64,000 nucleotides of DNA. Origin: Ancylobacter polymorphus. Lineage in GTDB: Bacteria; Pseudomonadota; Alphaproteobacteria; Rhizobiales; Xanthobacteraceae. Below are positions 26,521 through 37,522 of the stretch, piece by piece. The position numbers were made by a program, and so were the translations under genes. How positions within the stretch are numbered: the stretch's first letter is position 1; each line of letters opens with the position of its first letter. The DNA is taken from NCBI RefSeq assembly GCF_022836935.1, contig NZ_CP083239.1, positions 496,001 to 560,000 on the forward strand. The letters are read 5' to 3'. The notes under the pieces are model-generated. The model ran no database searches and was not told the DNA's origin. It saw nothing but the letters and a program-made list of their open reading frames with translations.

Positions 26521-27828
26521 TCACGCGGCGATGAACTCGTTCCAGCGGCGGACCATGTAGCGGTCCTCGTCCATCACCGAGTTCCAGCACGCCACCGCGC
26601 CCATGCGCTGCTCGAAGGAGCCGCCGTCGCGCACCGCGCCGGCCGTGTACATTACCTTGCCCTCCGGCGAGAGGATGTCGGCCTTGGCCGGCTGGCCAAG
26701 CATCCAGAACGCCCATTCATCCGGCGTCATGTTCTTCTCGGCGGTGGAGAGAACGGCGGAGTAATAGCCCTGCCGGTTGAGATAGGCGCCGACCCAGCCG
26801 GAGAGATACCAGTTGATATATTCATAGGCGGCGTCGAGCTGCGCGCCCTTCAGGTGCTTGGCGATGCCGAGGCCGCCGCCCCAGGCGCGATAGCCTTCTT
26901 CCAGCGGCTGGTAGACGCAGGCCACGCCCTTGGAGCGCACCGCCGCCACCGCCGGCGACCACATGGACTGGATCACCACCTCGCCCGAGGCCATGAGGTT
27001 CACGCTCTCGTCGAAGGTCTTCCAGAAGGCGCGGAACTGGCCGGCCTTCTTGGTCTTGATCAGGAAATCGATCGTGGTGTCGATCTCCGCCTTGGTCATG
27101 TTGCCCTTGTCGCCATATTTGATGATGCCGGCGCTCTCGCAGATCATCGCCGCGTCCATGATGCCGATGGACGGAATGTTGATGATCGAGGTCTTGCCCT
27201 TGAAGGCGGGGTCGAGAATGTCCTTCCAGTTCTTGATCGGCCGACCGACGAGGTCGGGGCGGATGCCGAGCGTGTCGGCGTTGTAGATGGTGGGGATCAG
27301 CGTCATCCACTGGGTCGGCGCGGCGGCGAACTTCTTGGAATCCGGGCCCTCGACGAAGCCGACCGTGTTGGGCGCGGTGCCCTGCGCGATCTTCGATTCC
27401 GGGGTCAGCTTGCCGGTGGTGAAGATCGGCACGATCTGGTCGTAATATTTGATCTTGGTCACATCCATGGGCTGCAGCGTGCCGGCGGCGAACACCTTCT
27501 TGCAGATCCAGTACTCGATATCGGCGATATCGAAGGAATTGGCCTGCGTCACCACGCGCTGCGACACCGCGTCGGAATCGAGCGCGGTCATCTGCAGGGT
27601 GATGCCGAGGTCGGCCTTGCACTTCTCGGCGATGGCGTTGAGGTTCGACACGCCGGTGCCGAACTGGCGCAGCGTGATCGGGTTCTGCGCCCAGATGGTC
27701 GGGAAGCCGGTGACCGCCTGCCCGCCGACGGCGAGGCCGCCCAGCGCCGCCGCGCCCTTCAGCAGGCCGCGGCGGCTGACGCCCTTGGCGCCGGCGGCTC
27801 TGGCGCGATCCGTGGTCTTCTTGCTCAT
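26521..27828 (-). CDS. ABC substrate-binding protein (PotD/PotF-like, Tat signal)
   Basis: A 435-residue binding protein with a twin-arginine signal (VSRRGLLKGAAALGGLAVGG). The fold is that of the spermidine/putrescine-type family: ITLRQFGTGVSNLNAIAEKC, YNADTLGIRPDLVGRPIKNW, MASGEVVIQSMWSPAVAAVR, EYINWYLSGWVGAYLNRQGYY. It is longer than PotD (about 350), and the polyamine-binding residues cannot be confirmed, so the ligand may be another amine or a small organic compound. Confidence 0.85.
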   Translation of the reverse strand: MSKKTTDRARAAGAKGVSRRGLLKGAAALGGLAVGGQAVTGFPTIWAQNPITLRQFGTGVSNLNAIAEKCKADLGITLQMTALDSDAVSQRVVTQANSFDIADIEYWICKKVFAAGTLQPMDVTKIKYYDQIVPIFTTGKLTPESKIAQGTAPNTVGFVEGPDSKKFAAAPTQWMTLIPTIYNADTLGIRPDLVGRPIKNWKDILDPAFKGKTSIINIPSIGIMDAAMICESAGIIKYGDKGNMTKAEIDTTIDFLIKTKKAGQFRAFWKTFDESVNLMASGEVVIQSMWSPAVAAVRSKGVACVYQPLEEGYRAWGGGLGIAKHLKGAQLDAAYEYINWYLSGWVGAYLNRQGYYSAVLSTAEKNMTPDEWAFWMLGQPAKADILSPEGKVMYTAGAVRDGGSFEQRMGAVACWNSVMDEDRYMVRRWNEFIAA

Positions 27829-27879
27829 TGCAGTCTCCCGAGCGTTGTGCGGCGGGGTGAGCCGCCGATGTGTCTGGTG

Positions 27880-28974
<1,095 letters not shown>

Positions 28975-29304
28975 GTGGTCGGCATGGCTCCCCTTCGGCT
29001 GCGAACAGGCGGCTCTTCACGCAAGCGATATGCCAGCCGGGGCAACCCTGCCGCGAATCCCGGCCCGTCGCGCTCGCGCCCACGCCCCGATGACACGGCG
29101 CGGAGCCGGTTACCGCACGCTCCCTGTCGCTGCCTAGCGAACAGGCAGATCGCGCATCCCGTGCCCAGTTAGCGGCCGCCCGCGCGCACTCCCTCAGACA
29201 GATGGCGGATTGAGCGTGACGCGGTGATGTCGCACTCTATCTCCCACCAAGGGTCCGCAGAGGCCCATCGCGCGCATGGGGCGCGCTGAAGGAGGACACG
29301 CCGC
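28975..29304. other. Intergenic region, no gene seen
   Basis: Region between the divergent PotA-like and TctC-like genes. I see no credible coding frame, tRNA or riboswitch in it. It must hold the two divergent promoters, but none stands out. A good ribosome site (GGAGGA) lies at its right end ahead of the TctC-like start. Confidence 0.5.
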
Positions 29305-30279
29305 ATGAAACGCACCCTTTTTGCCGCCGCCATCGCCGCGCTGGCCGTCGCGCTGGCCCCGGCCGGCCCGGTCGCCGCGCAGGATTTCCCCACCCGGCCG
29401 GTCACCTTGGTCATTCCCTTCGCCGCCGGCGGCTCCACCGATCTCGTCGGCCGGCTGATCGCCGAGCGCATGGCGGCGGAGCTGGGACAGCCCGTGGTGG
29501 TGGAGAACAAGGGCGGGGCCGGCGGCAATCTCGGCGCGGCGCAGGTCGCCAAGGCGAGCCCGGACGGCTACACCATTCTCATGGGCACGGTGGCCACCCA
29601 TGCGCTGAACCCGGCGCTGTACAAGAAGATGCCCTATGACCCCGTCACCAGCTTCGCGCCGGTGTCGCTGCTGGTGGTGGTGCCCAACGTGCTGGTGGTG
29701 AACCCGGATTTCCCGGCCAAGACCACCGAGGAGCTGATCGCGCTGCTGAAGAAGGACCCGGGCAAGTACTCCTACGCCTCCTCCGGCAACGGCACGCCGC
29801 TGCATCTCTCCGGCGAGCTGTTCAAGAGCATGGCCGATGTCGACATGCAGCACATTCCCTATCAGGGCGCCGGCCCGGCGCTGGTCGATGTGCTCTCCGG
29901 CCAGGTGCCGATCATGTTCGACAACCTCCCCTCCTCCACCAGCCACATCAAATCCGGCAAGCTGCGGGCGCTGGGCGTGACCACGGCCAAGCGCGCGCCC
30001 TCCTTCCCCGATGTGCCGGCCATCGCGGAAGCCGTGCCGGGCTATGAGACCTACACCTGGAACGCCGTCTTCGCCCCCGCCGGCACGCCGCCGGATGTGG
30101 TCGCCAAGCTCAACGCCGCCGCCAACAAGGCGCTGGCCGACCCGAAGGTGCAGGCCCGCCTCGCGGATTTCAGCGCCGTCTCGGTCGGCTCGACGCCGGA
30201 GGAACTGGGCGAGCATGTGAAGAAGGAAATCGCCAAATGGGCGCCGATCGTGAAGGCGTCCGGCGCGCAGCTGGATTGA
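29305..30279 (+). CDS. TctC/Bug-family tripartite tricarboxylate transporter receptor
   Basis: A 324-residue secreted binding protein of the Bug/TctC family. Signal peptide (LFAAAIAALAVALAPAGPVAA) is followed by DFPTRPVTLVIPFAAGGSTD, VVVENKGGAGGNLGAAQVAK, LMGTVATHALNPALYKKMPY and IPYQGAGPALVDVLSGQVPI, all family landmarks. TctA and TctB membrane partners are not adjacent, so it is an orphan receptor, as is common in this family. Ligand is unknown, probably a carboxylate. Confidence 0.92.
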   Translation: MKRTLFAAAIAALAVALAPAGPVAAQDFPTRPVTLVIPFAAGGSTDLVGRLIAERMAAELGQPVVVENKGGAGGNLGAAQVAKASPDGYTILMGTVATHALNPALYKKMPYDPVTSFAPVSLLVVVPNVLVVNPDFPAKTTEELIALLKKDPGKYSYASSGNGTPLHLSGELFKSMADVDMQHIPYQGAGPALVDVLSGQVPIMFDNLPSSTSHIKSGKLRALGVTTAKRAPSFPDVPAIAEAVPGYETYTWNAVFAPAGTPPDVVAKLNAAANKALADPKVQARLADFSAVSVGSTPEELGEHVKKEIAKWAPIVKASGAQLD

Positions 30280-30296
30280 GCACTCTCTGACAAGGG

Positions 30297-30386
30297 CGTC
30301 ATCCCGGCCGAAGCGCAGCGCAGAGCCGGGATCGCTCTATCTTCGGCACACGATCCCGGATCGGCCTTCGGCCGTCCGGGATGACG
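30297..30386. repeat. Palindromic intergenic repeat, CGTCATCCCGG family
   Basis: CGTCATCCCGG at the left end is the exact reverse complement of CCGGGATGACG at the right end. An internal GAGCCGGGATCG / CGATCCCGGATCGG pair gives a branched fold. It lies between the convergent TctC-like and URC4 genes and may act as a bidirectional terminator. Similar elements are common in Hyphomicrobiales genomes. Confidence 0.8.
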
Positions 30387-30392
30387 AAAAGC

Positions 30393-31619
30393 TCAGAACA
30401 CCGTGCCGTCGGCGTCGATGGCGAGCGGCGGCGGACCGGCGGGCGGGCGCCGCTCCGCAGCGATGCGCCGTCCTGCCGTCCATGTGCCGCCCTGCAGCAG
30501 CTTGGCGAGCGGGAATTGCGCGGCGTCGAGCCCCAGCCGCTCGCGCACCCGGTCGGCCAGCAGGTCCAACAGCGCCACGGTCAGGGCCCGCCACTCGACC
30601 ACGAGTTCAGATGTCACCTCGTGCTTGTGCGCGGGGTCGAGCGGTGCGCGCGGCACCACCGCGCCGAGATCGATCAGCAGCCCGCCATTGCGGTATTCCG
30701 GCAAGGCGGTGAGCGCGTCGAGATCGGTGATCGCGAGGCCGGAGGCCTCGAACGGCTCCAGCAGGGAATAGGTCAGCCATTGCGACAGCTTGTGAAACGG
30801 CACGAGCTGGTCGGAGCGATCCGCCACCCGCACCGCCGGATGACGCCCGACATCGCCCAGCGCCACCCCCGCCACCTCCAGCCCGGACGGCCAGATGACG
30901 GAAAGCCCGTCGAGCAGCGCTGTGAGAATGGCTTCCGCCGGCAGCCGGCGAATCCGCGCCTGCGGGGCGAGCGTGTCATAGAGCCCGCCGGGCCGTCCGC
31001 TCGGGCCGAAAATATCCGGCCGCGCCGCCACCGCCGCGCCGAGCCGGTTCAGCAGCGCCGCCCGGCCGGCGAGACCCACGAGCGGATTTTGCTCCGACAC
31101 CTGAAAGAACCGGCCGAGCGTCGCCGCGCCGAGGCCGATCAGCGCGGAGGCATCGGCGCGCAAAGGCCGGTCGGGATCGGCCGAGAAGCCGCCGGCCGCG
31201 AACATGTCGAGGCTCGCCACCGCCAGCCCTTCGGACCGGCCGATGGAAAGCCCCGTCTCTTCCTCATGGTAGCGCCAGGCGTCCCCCGCCCCGGCGTCGA
31301 GCAGCACACTGACCACGGCAAGGTCGATCATGGTGCGCGCCCGCTCGGCGGCGTCCATACCCTCAAGGCGGGGGTTAAGCGCCTCCCAGCGCGCCACGCC
31401 GCCGGCATCGAAGTGCCTCCAACGGCTGTGATAGGGAATGTCGAGACTGGGATAGTCCTGCCGCGTCACCTCAGCCACATAGTCAGCCACCGCGTCGAGC
31501 GCGGCGAGATCGACGGTGAAATGCGGCGAGCGCCCTTCCCGCACATGGTCGAGAACCTGGTGGCTGCGGGCCCGCACGGCGGCAGGCGAGCGCAGGGCGG
31601 CGAGTTCGGGGGGGATCAT
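30393..31619 (-). CDS. URC4/Urg3 family protein (DUF1688), uracil catabolism
   Basis: A 408-residue cytoplasmic protein matching DUF1688, the family of yeast Urc4p, required for uracil degradation by the URC pathway. Recognisable stretches are VADYVAEVTRQDYPSLDIPYHSRW cut in two parts (VADYVAEV and YPSLDIPYHSRWRHF), GLSIGRSEGLAVASLDMF, FHKLSQWLTYSLLEP and EYRNGGLLIDLG. The biochemical step is not established in general. It is 164 bp downstream of URC1 on the same strand, with a palindromic repeat between, and near upp; the grouping of the three supports the assignment. Confidence 0.88.
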   Translation of the reverse strand: MIPPELAALRSPAAVRARSHQVLDHVREGRSPHFTVDLAALDAVADYVAEVTRQDYPSLDIPYHSRWRHFDAGGVARWEALNPRLEGMDAAERARTMIDLAVVSVLLDAGAGDAWRYHEEETGLSIGRSEGLAVASLDMFAAGGFSADPDRPLRADASALIGLGAATLGRFFQVSEQNPLVGLAGRAALLNRLGAAVAARPDIFGPSGRPGGLYDTLAPQARIRRLPAEAILTALLDGLSVIWPSGLEVAGVALGDVGRHPAVRVADRSDQLVPFHKLSQWLTYSLLEPFEASGLAITDLDALTALPEYRNGGLLIDLGAVVPRAPLDPAHKHEVTSELVVEWRALTVALLDLLADRVRERLGLDAAQFPLAKLLQGGTWTAGRRIAAERRPPAGPPPLAIDADGTVF

Positions 31620-31655
31620 GCGTTACTTTCCTGCTCCGACGTCCGCCCCGGCGCG

Positions 31656-31762
31656 ACGTCATCCTGAGGTGCGAGCGTAGCGAGCCTCGAAGGATGTCCT
31701 TGGCGGCTCGGCAATGACCATCCTTCGAGGCCCGGCGTGCGCCGGGCACCTCAGGATGACGT
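31656..31762. repeat. Palindromic intergenic repeat, GTCATCCTGAGGTGC family (copy 1)
   Basis: ACGTCATCCTGAGGTGC at the left is the exact reverse complement of GCACCTCAGGATGACGT at the right. Inside, GCCTCGAAGGATG and CATCCTTCGAGGC also pair, so the whole is an inverted pair of one unit. It separates URC4 from URC1. A second member lies downstream of the guanidine hydrolase gene. Confidence 0.85.
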
Positions 31763-31783
31763 GGCTTGGGAGATACGGGAAAC

Positions 31784-33052
<1,269 letters not shown>

Positions 33053-33156
33053 AGGGGGCTCGCTTCAAGTCCGGCGGACATCGCCGGCGTCCTGGAAGCA
33101 ACCTATGTGAGCGTGAAAACGCCGCTTCCGCAAGAGGGGCGGCGCGCCCGGTCGCG

Positions 33157-33184
33157 AAAAAACGGACGGGATGGTCCGTTTCTT
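33157..33184. promoter_or_regulatory. Long inverted repeat in the URC1-upp divergent promoter region
   Basis: Arms AAAAAACGGAC and GTCCGTTTCTT (one mismatch in 11) flank GGGATG; the inner 8 bp are perfect. Size and symmetry suit an operator for a dimeric regulator. It does not resemble the RutR consensus as I remember it (TTGACCA-type). It would control both URC1/URC4 and upp. Inferred from symmetry and position. Confidence 0.6.
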
Positions 33185-33268
33185 GAATCGGATTTCGCGT
33201 TATTGTGAGTTCCGTGACGGGGGCGGGCACCGTGCCGCGCCTGAGTACCATGCGAGGACGACGCCGAG

Positions 33269-33931
33269 ATGAACGCCCCCACCAGCCCGAAAGCCGCCGT
33301 GCCGTCCAACACGGTCGTCGTCGATCACCCGCTGATCCAGCACAAGCTGACGCTGATGCGCCGCTCGCGCACCCCGGCGAACGAGTTCCGGCTGCTGCTG
33401 CGCGAGATCAGCATGCTGCTCGCCTATGAGGTGACGCGCGACATGCCGACCGAGACGATCGAGATCGAGACGCCGCTCACCACGATGCAGGCGCCGATCC
33501 TCGCCGGCAAGAAGCTGTGCCTCGTCTCCGTGCTGCGCGCCGGTGGCGGCATTCTGGAGGGCATGCTGGAAATCCTGCCCGCCGCGCGCGTCGGCCATGT
33601 CGGGCTCTACCGCGACCCGGTCTCGCTGGCGGCGGTGGAATATTATCTGAAACTGCCGCGCGACATTTCCGAGCGCACCGCCATCGTGCTCGACCCCATG
33701 CTCGCCACCGGTAATTCGGCGGCGGCGGCGGTGTCGGAGGTCAAGGCGGCCGGCTGCCAGTCGGTGAAGTTCGTCTGCCTCATCGCCGCGCCGGAAGGGC
33801 TGAAGACCCTGCACGACGCCCATCCCGACGTGCCGGTCTACACGGCGGCGGTGGATAGCCACCTCAATGATCACGGCTATATCGTGCCCGGCATCGGCGA
33901 CGCCGGCGACCGCATCTTCGGCACCAAATAG
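33269..33931 (+). CDS. upp: Uracil phosphoribosyltransferase
   Basis: Converts uracil and PRPP to UMP. The 220-residue product shows the UPRT hallmarks: the N-terminal [12 protein letters not shown], the flexible loop [11 protein letters not shown], the PRPP loop [14 protein letters not shown] (N for the usual G), and the C-terminal uracil site [16 protein letters not shown]. In the yeast URC pathway this activity (Urc6p) is part of uracil breakdown, and here it is divergent from URC1, so it may serve catabolism as well as salvage. It is followed by the guanidine riboswitch and gdmH on the same strand. Confidence 0.95.
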   Translation: MNAPTSPKAAVPSNTVVVDHPLIQHKLTLMRRSRTPANEFRLLLREISMLLAYEVTRDMPTETIEIETPLTTMQAPILAGKKLCLVSVLRAGGGILEGMLEILPAARVGHVGLYRDPVSLAAVEYYLKLPRDISERTAIVLDPMLATGNSAAAAVSEVKAAGCQSVKFVCLIAAPEGLKTLHDAHPDVPVYTAAVDSHLNDHGYIVPGIGDAGDRIFGTK

Positions 33932-34035
33932 CGTGAGCGACGGCGCCACGGCGCCGAAAATCTCGGCACCGCGCCCGTGCAACTGCCTGCCATACGGGCT
34001 TTGATGGGATGGCGGACCGTTCTACCCTTCAGGCA

Positions 34036-34145
34036 AATGTCCCTAGGGTTCCGGCGCCGCGTCTCTGCGGCGTGCTGGTCCGAGAGGGGCAGCCGGGCGC
34101 GCCGCCAGTGTCCGGTCCACGGCGGGACAAAAGCCCGGGAGGCTC
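34036..34145 (+). promoter_or_regulatory. Guanidine-I (ykkC) riboswitch aptamer
   Basis: The conserved blocks of the ykkC/guanidine-I aptamer occur in order: CTAGGGTTCCG (from 34043), then TGGTCCGAGAG (34076-34086), then CACGGCGGGACAAAAGCCCGGGAG (from 34118; quoted as CACGGCGGGA plus CAAAAGCCCGGGAG). GC stems join them. The class binds free guanidinium and turns on downstream genes. Downstream, CTCCC at 34193-34197 could pair with the aptamer 3' GGGAG, and CGAAGG/CCTTCG forms a hairpin just before the ribosome site (GGAGA, 34226), consistent with control of termination or initiation. The expression platform is inferred; the aptamer is seen. Confidence 0.95.
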
Positions 34146-34236
34146 GCGCGGCGGCGTTCGCGGCGAAGACCCTCTCGCATGCGCGCCGGGGTCTCCCGCG
34201 AAGGCCGTCAGGCCCTTCGACGAACGGAGACACGAC

Positions 34237-35442
34237 ATGCGCCGCTCCCCCACCCGCTCCCGCCGCTATGCCGGCCTCACCCCCGCGCCGCAGCGCCTGC
34301 GGCTTCATCACCCCAATTTCGAAATCCGGGGCATGCAAGGCTGGAAGGCGCTGGAAGCGGAGGAAAAGCTCTCCGAGGATGGCTGGCGCAAGGAGCAGCA
34401 ATGGGCGCTCGACATGGGCCTGCCCGGCGCCGATTCCATCACCGACAAGTCGATCCCGACCTTCGCGCGCGGCGAGCTGCCGCATTTCGCCGGCATCAAC
34501 ACCTTCATGAAGGCGCCTTACGTCGAGAATGTCCGCGATGTCGGCAAATACGACGCGGCGGTGCTCGGCATCCCCTTTGACTCTGGGACCACCTACCGCC
34601 CCGGCACCCGCTTCGGGCCGCAGGGCATCCGCCGCATCTCCGCGCTCTACACCCCCTATAATTACGAGCTCGGCGTCGACCTGCGCGAACAGATGACGCT
34701 ATGCGACGCCGGCGACGTGTTCACCATTCCCGCCAATCTGGAAAAGAGCTTCGACCAGATTTCCAAGGGCGTGAGCCACGTCTTCTCCTCCGGCGCTCTG
34801 CCGGTGATGCTGGGCGGCGACCATTCCATCGGCTTTCCCTGCGTGCGCGGCATCGCCGAATGCACGTCCAAGCGCATCGGCATCATCCATTTCGACCGCC
34901 ATATCGACATTCAGGAAAAGGATCTCGACGAGCGCATGCACACCACGCCCTGGTACTGGGCGACGAACCTGCCGAATGTCTCGCCCAAGAACCTCGTCCA
35001 GCTCGGCATCGGCGGCTGGCAGGTCCCGCGCTATGGCGTGCAGGAGGCGCGCAAGCGCGGCACCAATGTGCTGACTATCGACGATATCGAGAAGATCGGG
35101 CTGGAGAAGGCGGCCGAGATCGCGCTCGAACTCGCTTGGAAGGACGCCGACGCGGTCTATATCTCCTTCGACGTGGACAGCATCGATTGCGGCTTCGTCC
35201 CTGGCACCGGCTGGCCGGAACCGGGCGGCTTCCTGCCGCGCGAGGCGCTGAAGATCCTCGGCCTGGTGGCGGCGGAGGGACTGTGCGGGCTGGAAGTGGT
35301 GGAAGTCTCTCCGCCCTACGACACTTCCGATATCACCGCCCTGTTCGCCACCCGCGTGGTGGTGGAGGCGCTCGGCTCGATGATCGCCCATGGCAAGCTC
35401 GGCGCGCACAAGCACATCATCGACAAGCCGGTGAGTTTCTGA
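34237..35442 (+). CDS. gdmH: Guanidine hydrolase (GdmH), ureohydrolase superfamily
   Basis: Hydrolyses guanidine to urea and ammonia. The 401-residue product has the arginase-fold metal ligands H196 (GGDHS), D220, H222, D224 (HFDRHIDIQ), D312 and D314 (SFDVDSID). It has an N-terminal extension of about 100 residues and the GTGWPEPGG loop. Both traits, and the length near 390-400, fit the nickel-dependent guanidine hydrolase described from Synechocystis Sll1077 rather than agmatinase (about 310). The guanidine-I riboswitch directly upstream is strong independent support. The ATG at 34237 has GGAGA six bases ahead. A longer frame upstream crosses the aptamer and is rejected. Agmatinase remains the generic alternative. 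Confidence 0.88.
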   Translation: MRRSPTRSRRYAGLTPAPQRLRLHHPNFEIRGMQGWKALEAEEKLSEDGWRKEQQWALDMGLPGADSITDKSIPTFARGELPHFAGINTFMKAPYVENVRDVGKYDAAVLGIPFDSGTTYRPGTRFGPQGIRRISALYTPYNYELGVDLREQMTLCDAGDVFTIPANLEKSFDQISKGVSHVFSSGALPVMLGGDHSIGFPCVRGIAECTSKRIGIIHFDRHIDIQEKDLDERMHTTPWYWATNLPNVSPKNLVQLGIGGWQVPRYGVQEARKRGTNVLTIDDIEKIGLEKAAEIALELAWKDADAVYISFDVDSIDCGFVPGTGWPEPGGFLPREALKILGLVAAEGLCGLEVVEVSPPYDTSDITALFATRVVVEALGSMIAHGKLGAHKHIIDKPVSF

Positions 35443-35461
35443 GCCGATCCCGGACGAGCAT

Positions 35462-35562
35462 CTTTCGAGGCCCGGGCGATGCCCGAGCACCTCAGGATGA
35501 CGATGCACCCGGCACCACCACCGTCATGCTGAGGTGCCGCCGCAGGCGGCCTCGAAGCACGC
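35462..35562. repeat. Palindromic intergenic repeat, GTCATCCTGAGGTGC family (copy 2)
   Basis: Contains TTTCGAGGCCCGGGC... with GAGCACCTCAGGATGACG, then in opposite orientation CCGTCATGCTGAGGTGCCG and GGCCTCGAAGCACG. It matches copy 1 near 31.7 kb as an inverted pair of diverged units. It lies between gdmH and the His-rich gene. Confidence 0.8.
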
Positions 35563-35576
35563 AGAAGGCTTAGAAC

Positions 35577-36086
35577 ATGCATCGCGGCCACGACCATCAC
35601 CACCATGACCACGGCGCCGGCGGGCACAGCCATTCCCATGCCGAGGCGCACGCCCACGCTCATTCCCATGGCCATAATCACGGCCATTCCCCGCGCCCCG
35701 CGGCGCAGTGGCAGACGCCGCATCTGCCGCACGGGCCGGAGCCGGAGGAACACTCACAGCCCGAAGCCGATCTCGATCTCGTGGAAAAGGCCTTCGTCGA
35801 AGGCTTCGCCACGGCGAGCGACCCCACCAGCTTCCTGCGTCTCGCCCGCATCCCGTTCGATGCGGTCACGGCGGAAGGCGTGCGCGTCAGCCTGCTGCGG
35901 GTCGAGACCGGGGAGACCACCGATGTCGGCACGGTGATGCCGCATCTCGGCGGCGGCAGCTTCCGCTACGACCCGCTGCCGGCGGCCATGACCTCGCGCC
36001 GGCGCACGCTGCGCTTCGTCTATTTCGACGGATCGGCGACGCTGCCGCTCACCTTGGCAGAGGTGCGCGCCCTCGCGCAGACGTGA
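35577..36086 (+). CDS. His-rich protein with conserved C-terminal domain, putative metal binder
   Basis: A 169-residue soluble protein. Residues 2-43 are dominated by His (MHRGHDHHHHDHGAGGHSHS and further HAHAHSHGHNHGH), a typical nickel/zinc-buffering tail. The C-terminal domain (about 65-169) reads EKAFVEGFATASDPTSFLRL, MPHLGGGSFRYDPLP and RRRTLRFVYFDGS; I recall similar uncharacterised proteins in Hyphomicrobiales but no known function. It is 134 bp after gdmH, whose enzyme family needs nickel, so a nickel-handling role is an attractive inference. The intervening repeat makes cotranscription uncertain. Confidence 0.75.
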   Translation: MHRGHDHHHHDHGAGGHSHSHAEAHAHAHSHGHNHGHSPRPAAQWQTPHLPHGPEPEEHSQPEADLDLVEKAFVEGFATASDPTSFLRLARIPFDAVTAEGVRVSLLRVETGETTDVGTVMPHLGGGSFRYDPLPAAMTSRRRTLRFVYFDGSATLPLTLAEVRALAQT

Positions 36087-36220
36087 GCGCCGGCTTTTTC
36101 CGATAGGCGCGCCCGATCGCCGCGTCCGGGCTTTGCCGGGTTGATCGGAACCGCTCCAAAGTTCATGGTGCCGACACAGTGCCTCGCTGGCTCGCCGGCG
36201 ACGCCCAGTTGGGATGCGCC

Positions 36221-37447
36221 ATGGACTACGCCCACTTCTTCCAGGATGCCGTCGACACGCTCAAGAATGAGCGTCGCTACCGCACCTTCGCCGAAATCGA
36301 ACGCGACACCGCGCGCTTCCCGCACGCCATCTGGCACACGCCGCAGGGCGAACGCGACATCGTCATCTGGTGCTCGAACGATTATCTCGGCATGGGCTGC
36401 CACCCCGATGTGGTGGAAGCGATGTGCGCCACTGCCCGCCAGTCCGGCGCCGGCGCCGGCGGCACCCGCAACATTTCCGGCAATAGCCATGCCGTGGTCG
36501 AACTGGAGGCCGAACTCGCCGATCTGCACGGCAAGGAAGCCGGCCTCGTCTTCACCTCCGGCTATGTGTCGAACCAGACCGGCATCGCCACGCTGGCCAA
36601 GCTGATCCCGAATTGCCTCATCCTCTCCGACGCACTCAACCACAATTCGATGATCGAGGGCGTGCGCCAGGCCGGGCGCGACAAGGTGGTGTTCCGGCAT
36701 AACGACCTCGCCCATCTCGAAGAGCTGCTGCGTGCCGCCGGCGACCGACCGAAGCTCGTCGTGTTCGAGAGCATCTATTCCATGGATGGCGATGTCGCCC
36801 CCATAAGCGCCATCTGCGATCTCGCCGAGCGCTACGGCGCCATGACCTATCTCGACGAGGTGCACGCAGTCGGCATGTATGGCCCGCGCGGCGCCGGCGT
36901 CGCCGAGCGTGACGGGGTCATGCACCGGGTCGATGTGATCGAGGGCACGCTGGGCAAGGCGTTCGGCGTGGTCGGCGGCTACATCACCGGCACGCGCGCG
37001 GTGATGGATGCAGTGCGCTCCTATGCGCCCGGCTTCATTTTCACCACCGCCCTGCCGCCGGCGGTGGCGGCGGCGGCGGCGGCCTCGGTGCGCCACCTCA
37101 AGGCCTCAGCCCATGAGCGCACCCGCCAGCAGGCGCAGGTCGCCAAGGTGAAGCGGGCGCTGGATCTCGCCGGCCTGCCGCAGATGGTGACCGACACCCA
37201 TATCGTCCCGATCATGGTCGGCGACGCCGAGGCCTGCAAGGCGGCGAGCGACATGCTGCTTCAGGATCACGGCATCTATATCCAGCCGATCAACTACCCC
37301 ACCGTGCCGCGCGGCACGGAGCGGCTGCGCATCACCCCCGGCCCGTTCCATGACGATGCGCTGATCGCCCACCTCGCCCATGCGCTGAGCGATGTGTGGA
37401 GCCGGCTCGGGCTCGGCTTCGTCAAGCGGGCGCAAGCGGCGGAATAA
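36221..37447 (+). CDS. hemA: 5-aminolevulinate synthase
   Basis: Condenses glycine and succinyl-CoA to 5-aminolevulinate, the first step of heme synthesis in Alphaproteobacteria; PLP-dependent. The 408-residue product shows [20 protein letters not shown] at the start, [12 protein letters not shown], the Gly-rich [24 protein letters not shown] and the PLP lysine K246 in [10 protein letters not shown]. Length matches the family. The ATG at 36221 begins the conserved N-terminus. Only a weak TTGAT half-site is seen upstream, so FixK/Fnr control is not claimed. Confidence 0.96.
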   Translation: MDYAHFFQDAVDTLKNERRYRTFAEIERDTARFPHAIWHTPQGERDIVIWCSNDYLGMGCHPDVVEAMCATARQSGAGAGGTRNISGNSHAVVELEAELADLHGKEAGLVFTSGYVSNQTGIATLAKLIPNCLILSDALNHNSMIEGVRQAGRDKVVFRHNDLAHLEELLRAAGDRPKLVVFESIYSMDGDVAPISAICDLAERYGAMTYLDEVHAVGMYGPRGAGVAERDGVMHRVDVIEGTLGKAFGVVGGYITGTRAVMDAVRSYAPGFIFTTALPPAVAAAAAASVRHLKASAHERTRQQAQVAKVKRALDLAGLPQMVTDTHIVPIMVGDAEACKAASDMLLQDHGIYIQPINYPTVPRGTERLRITPGPFHDDALIAHLAHALSDVWSRLGLGFVKRAQAAE

Positions 37448-37490
37448 GCCGCCGCAAGACGCAAAATTCCGGCGGAATAAGCCGCCGCGA
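37436..37490. repeat. Tandem duplicate hairpin at the hemA stop codon
   Basis: An 18-bp sequence, GGCGGAATAAGCCGCCGC, occurs at 37438 and again at 37471. Each copy forms a GCGG-type stem (GGCGG/CCGCC) around AATAAG. The first copy contains the hemA stop TAA. The flanking CAAGACGCAAAATTCC and GAAAGGCAAAGCTCC are also related, indicating a 33-bp tandem duplication. It may act as a double terminator between convergent hemA and abrB. Confidence 0.8.
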
Positions 37491-37522
37491 AAGGCAAAGC
37501 TCCGGCGGAGAATGCGCCCCAC

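Noticed and set aside
33157..33184. RutR binding site between URC1 and upp
   Set aside because: The palindrome is AAACGGAC/GTCCGTTT and does not match the TTGACCA-type RutR consensus as remembered.
34009..34236. N-terminal extension of the guanidine hydrolase frame by about 76 codons
   Set aside because: It would run through the guanidine-I aptamer; the ATG at 34237 has a good ribosome site and gives the usual family length.
36141..36154. TTGAT upstream of hemA as a FixK/Fnr box
   Set aside because: The second half-site (CAA) is missing; a lone TTGAT is not adequate.
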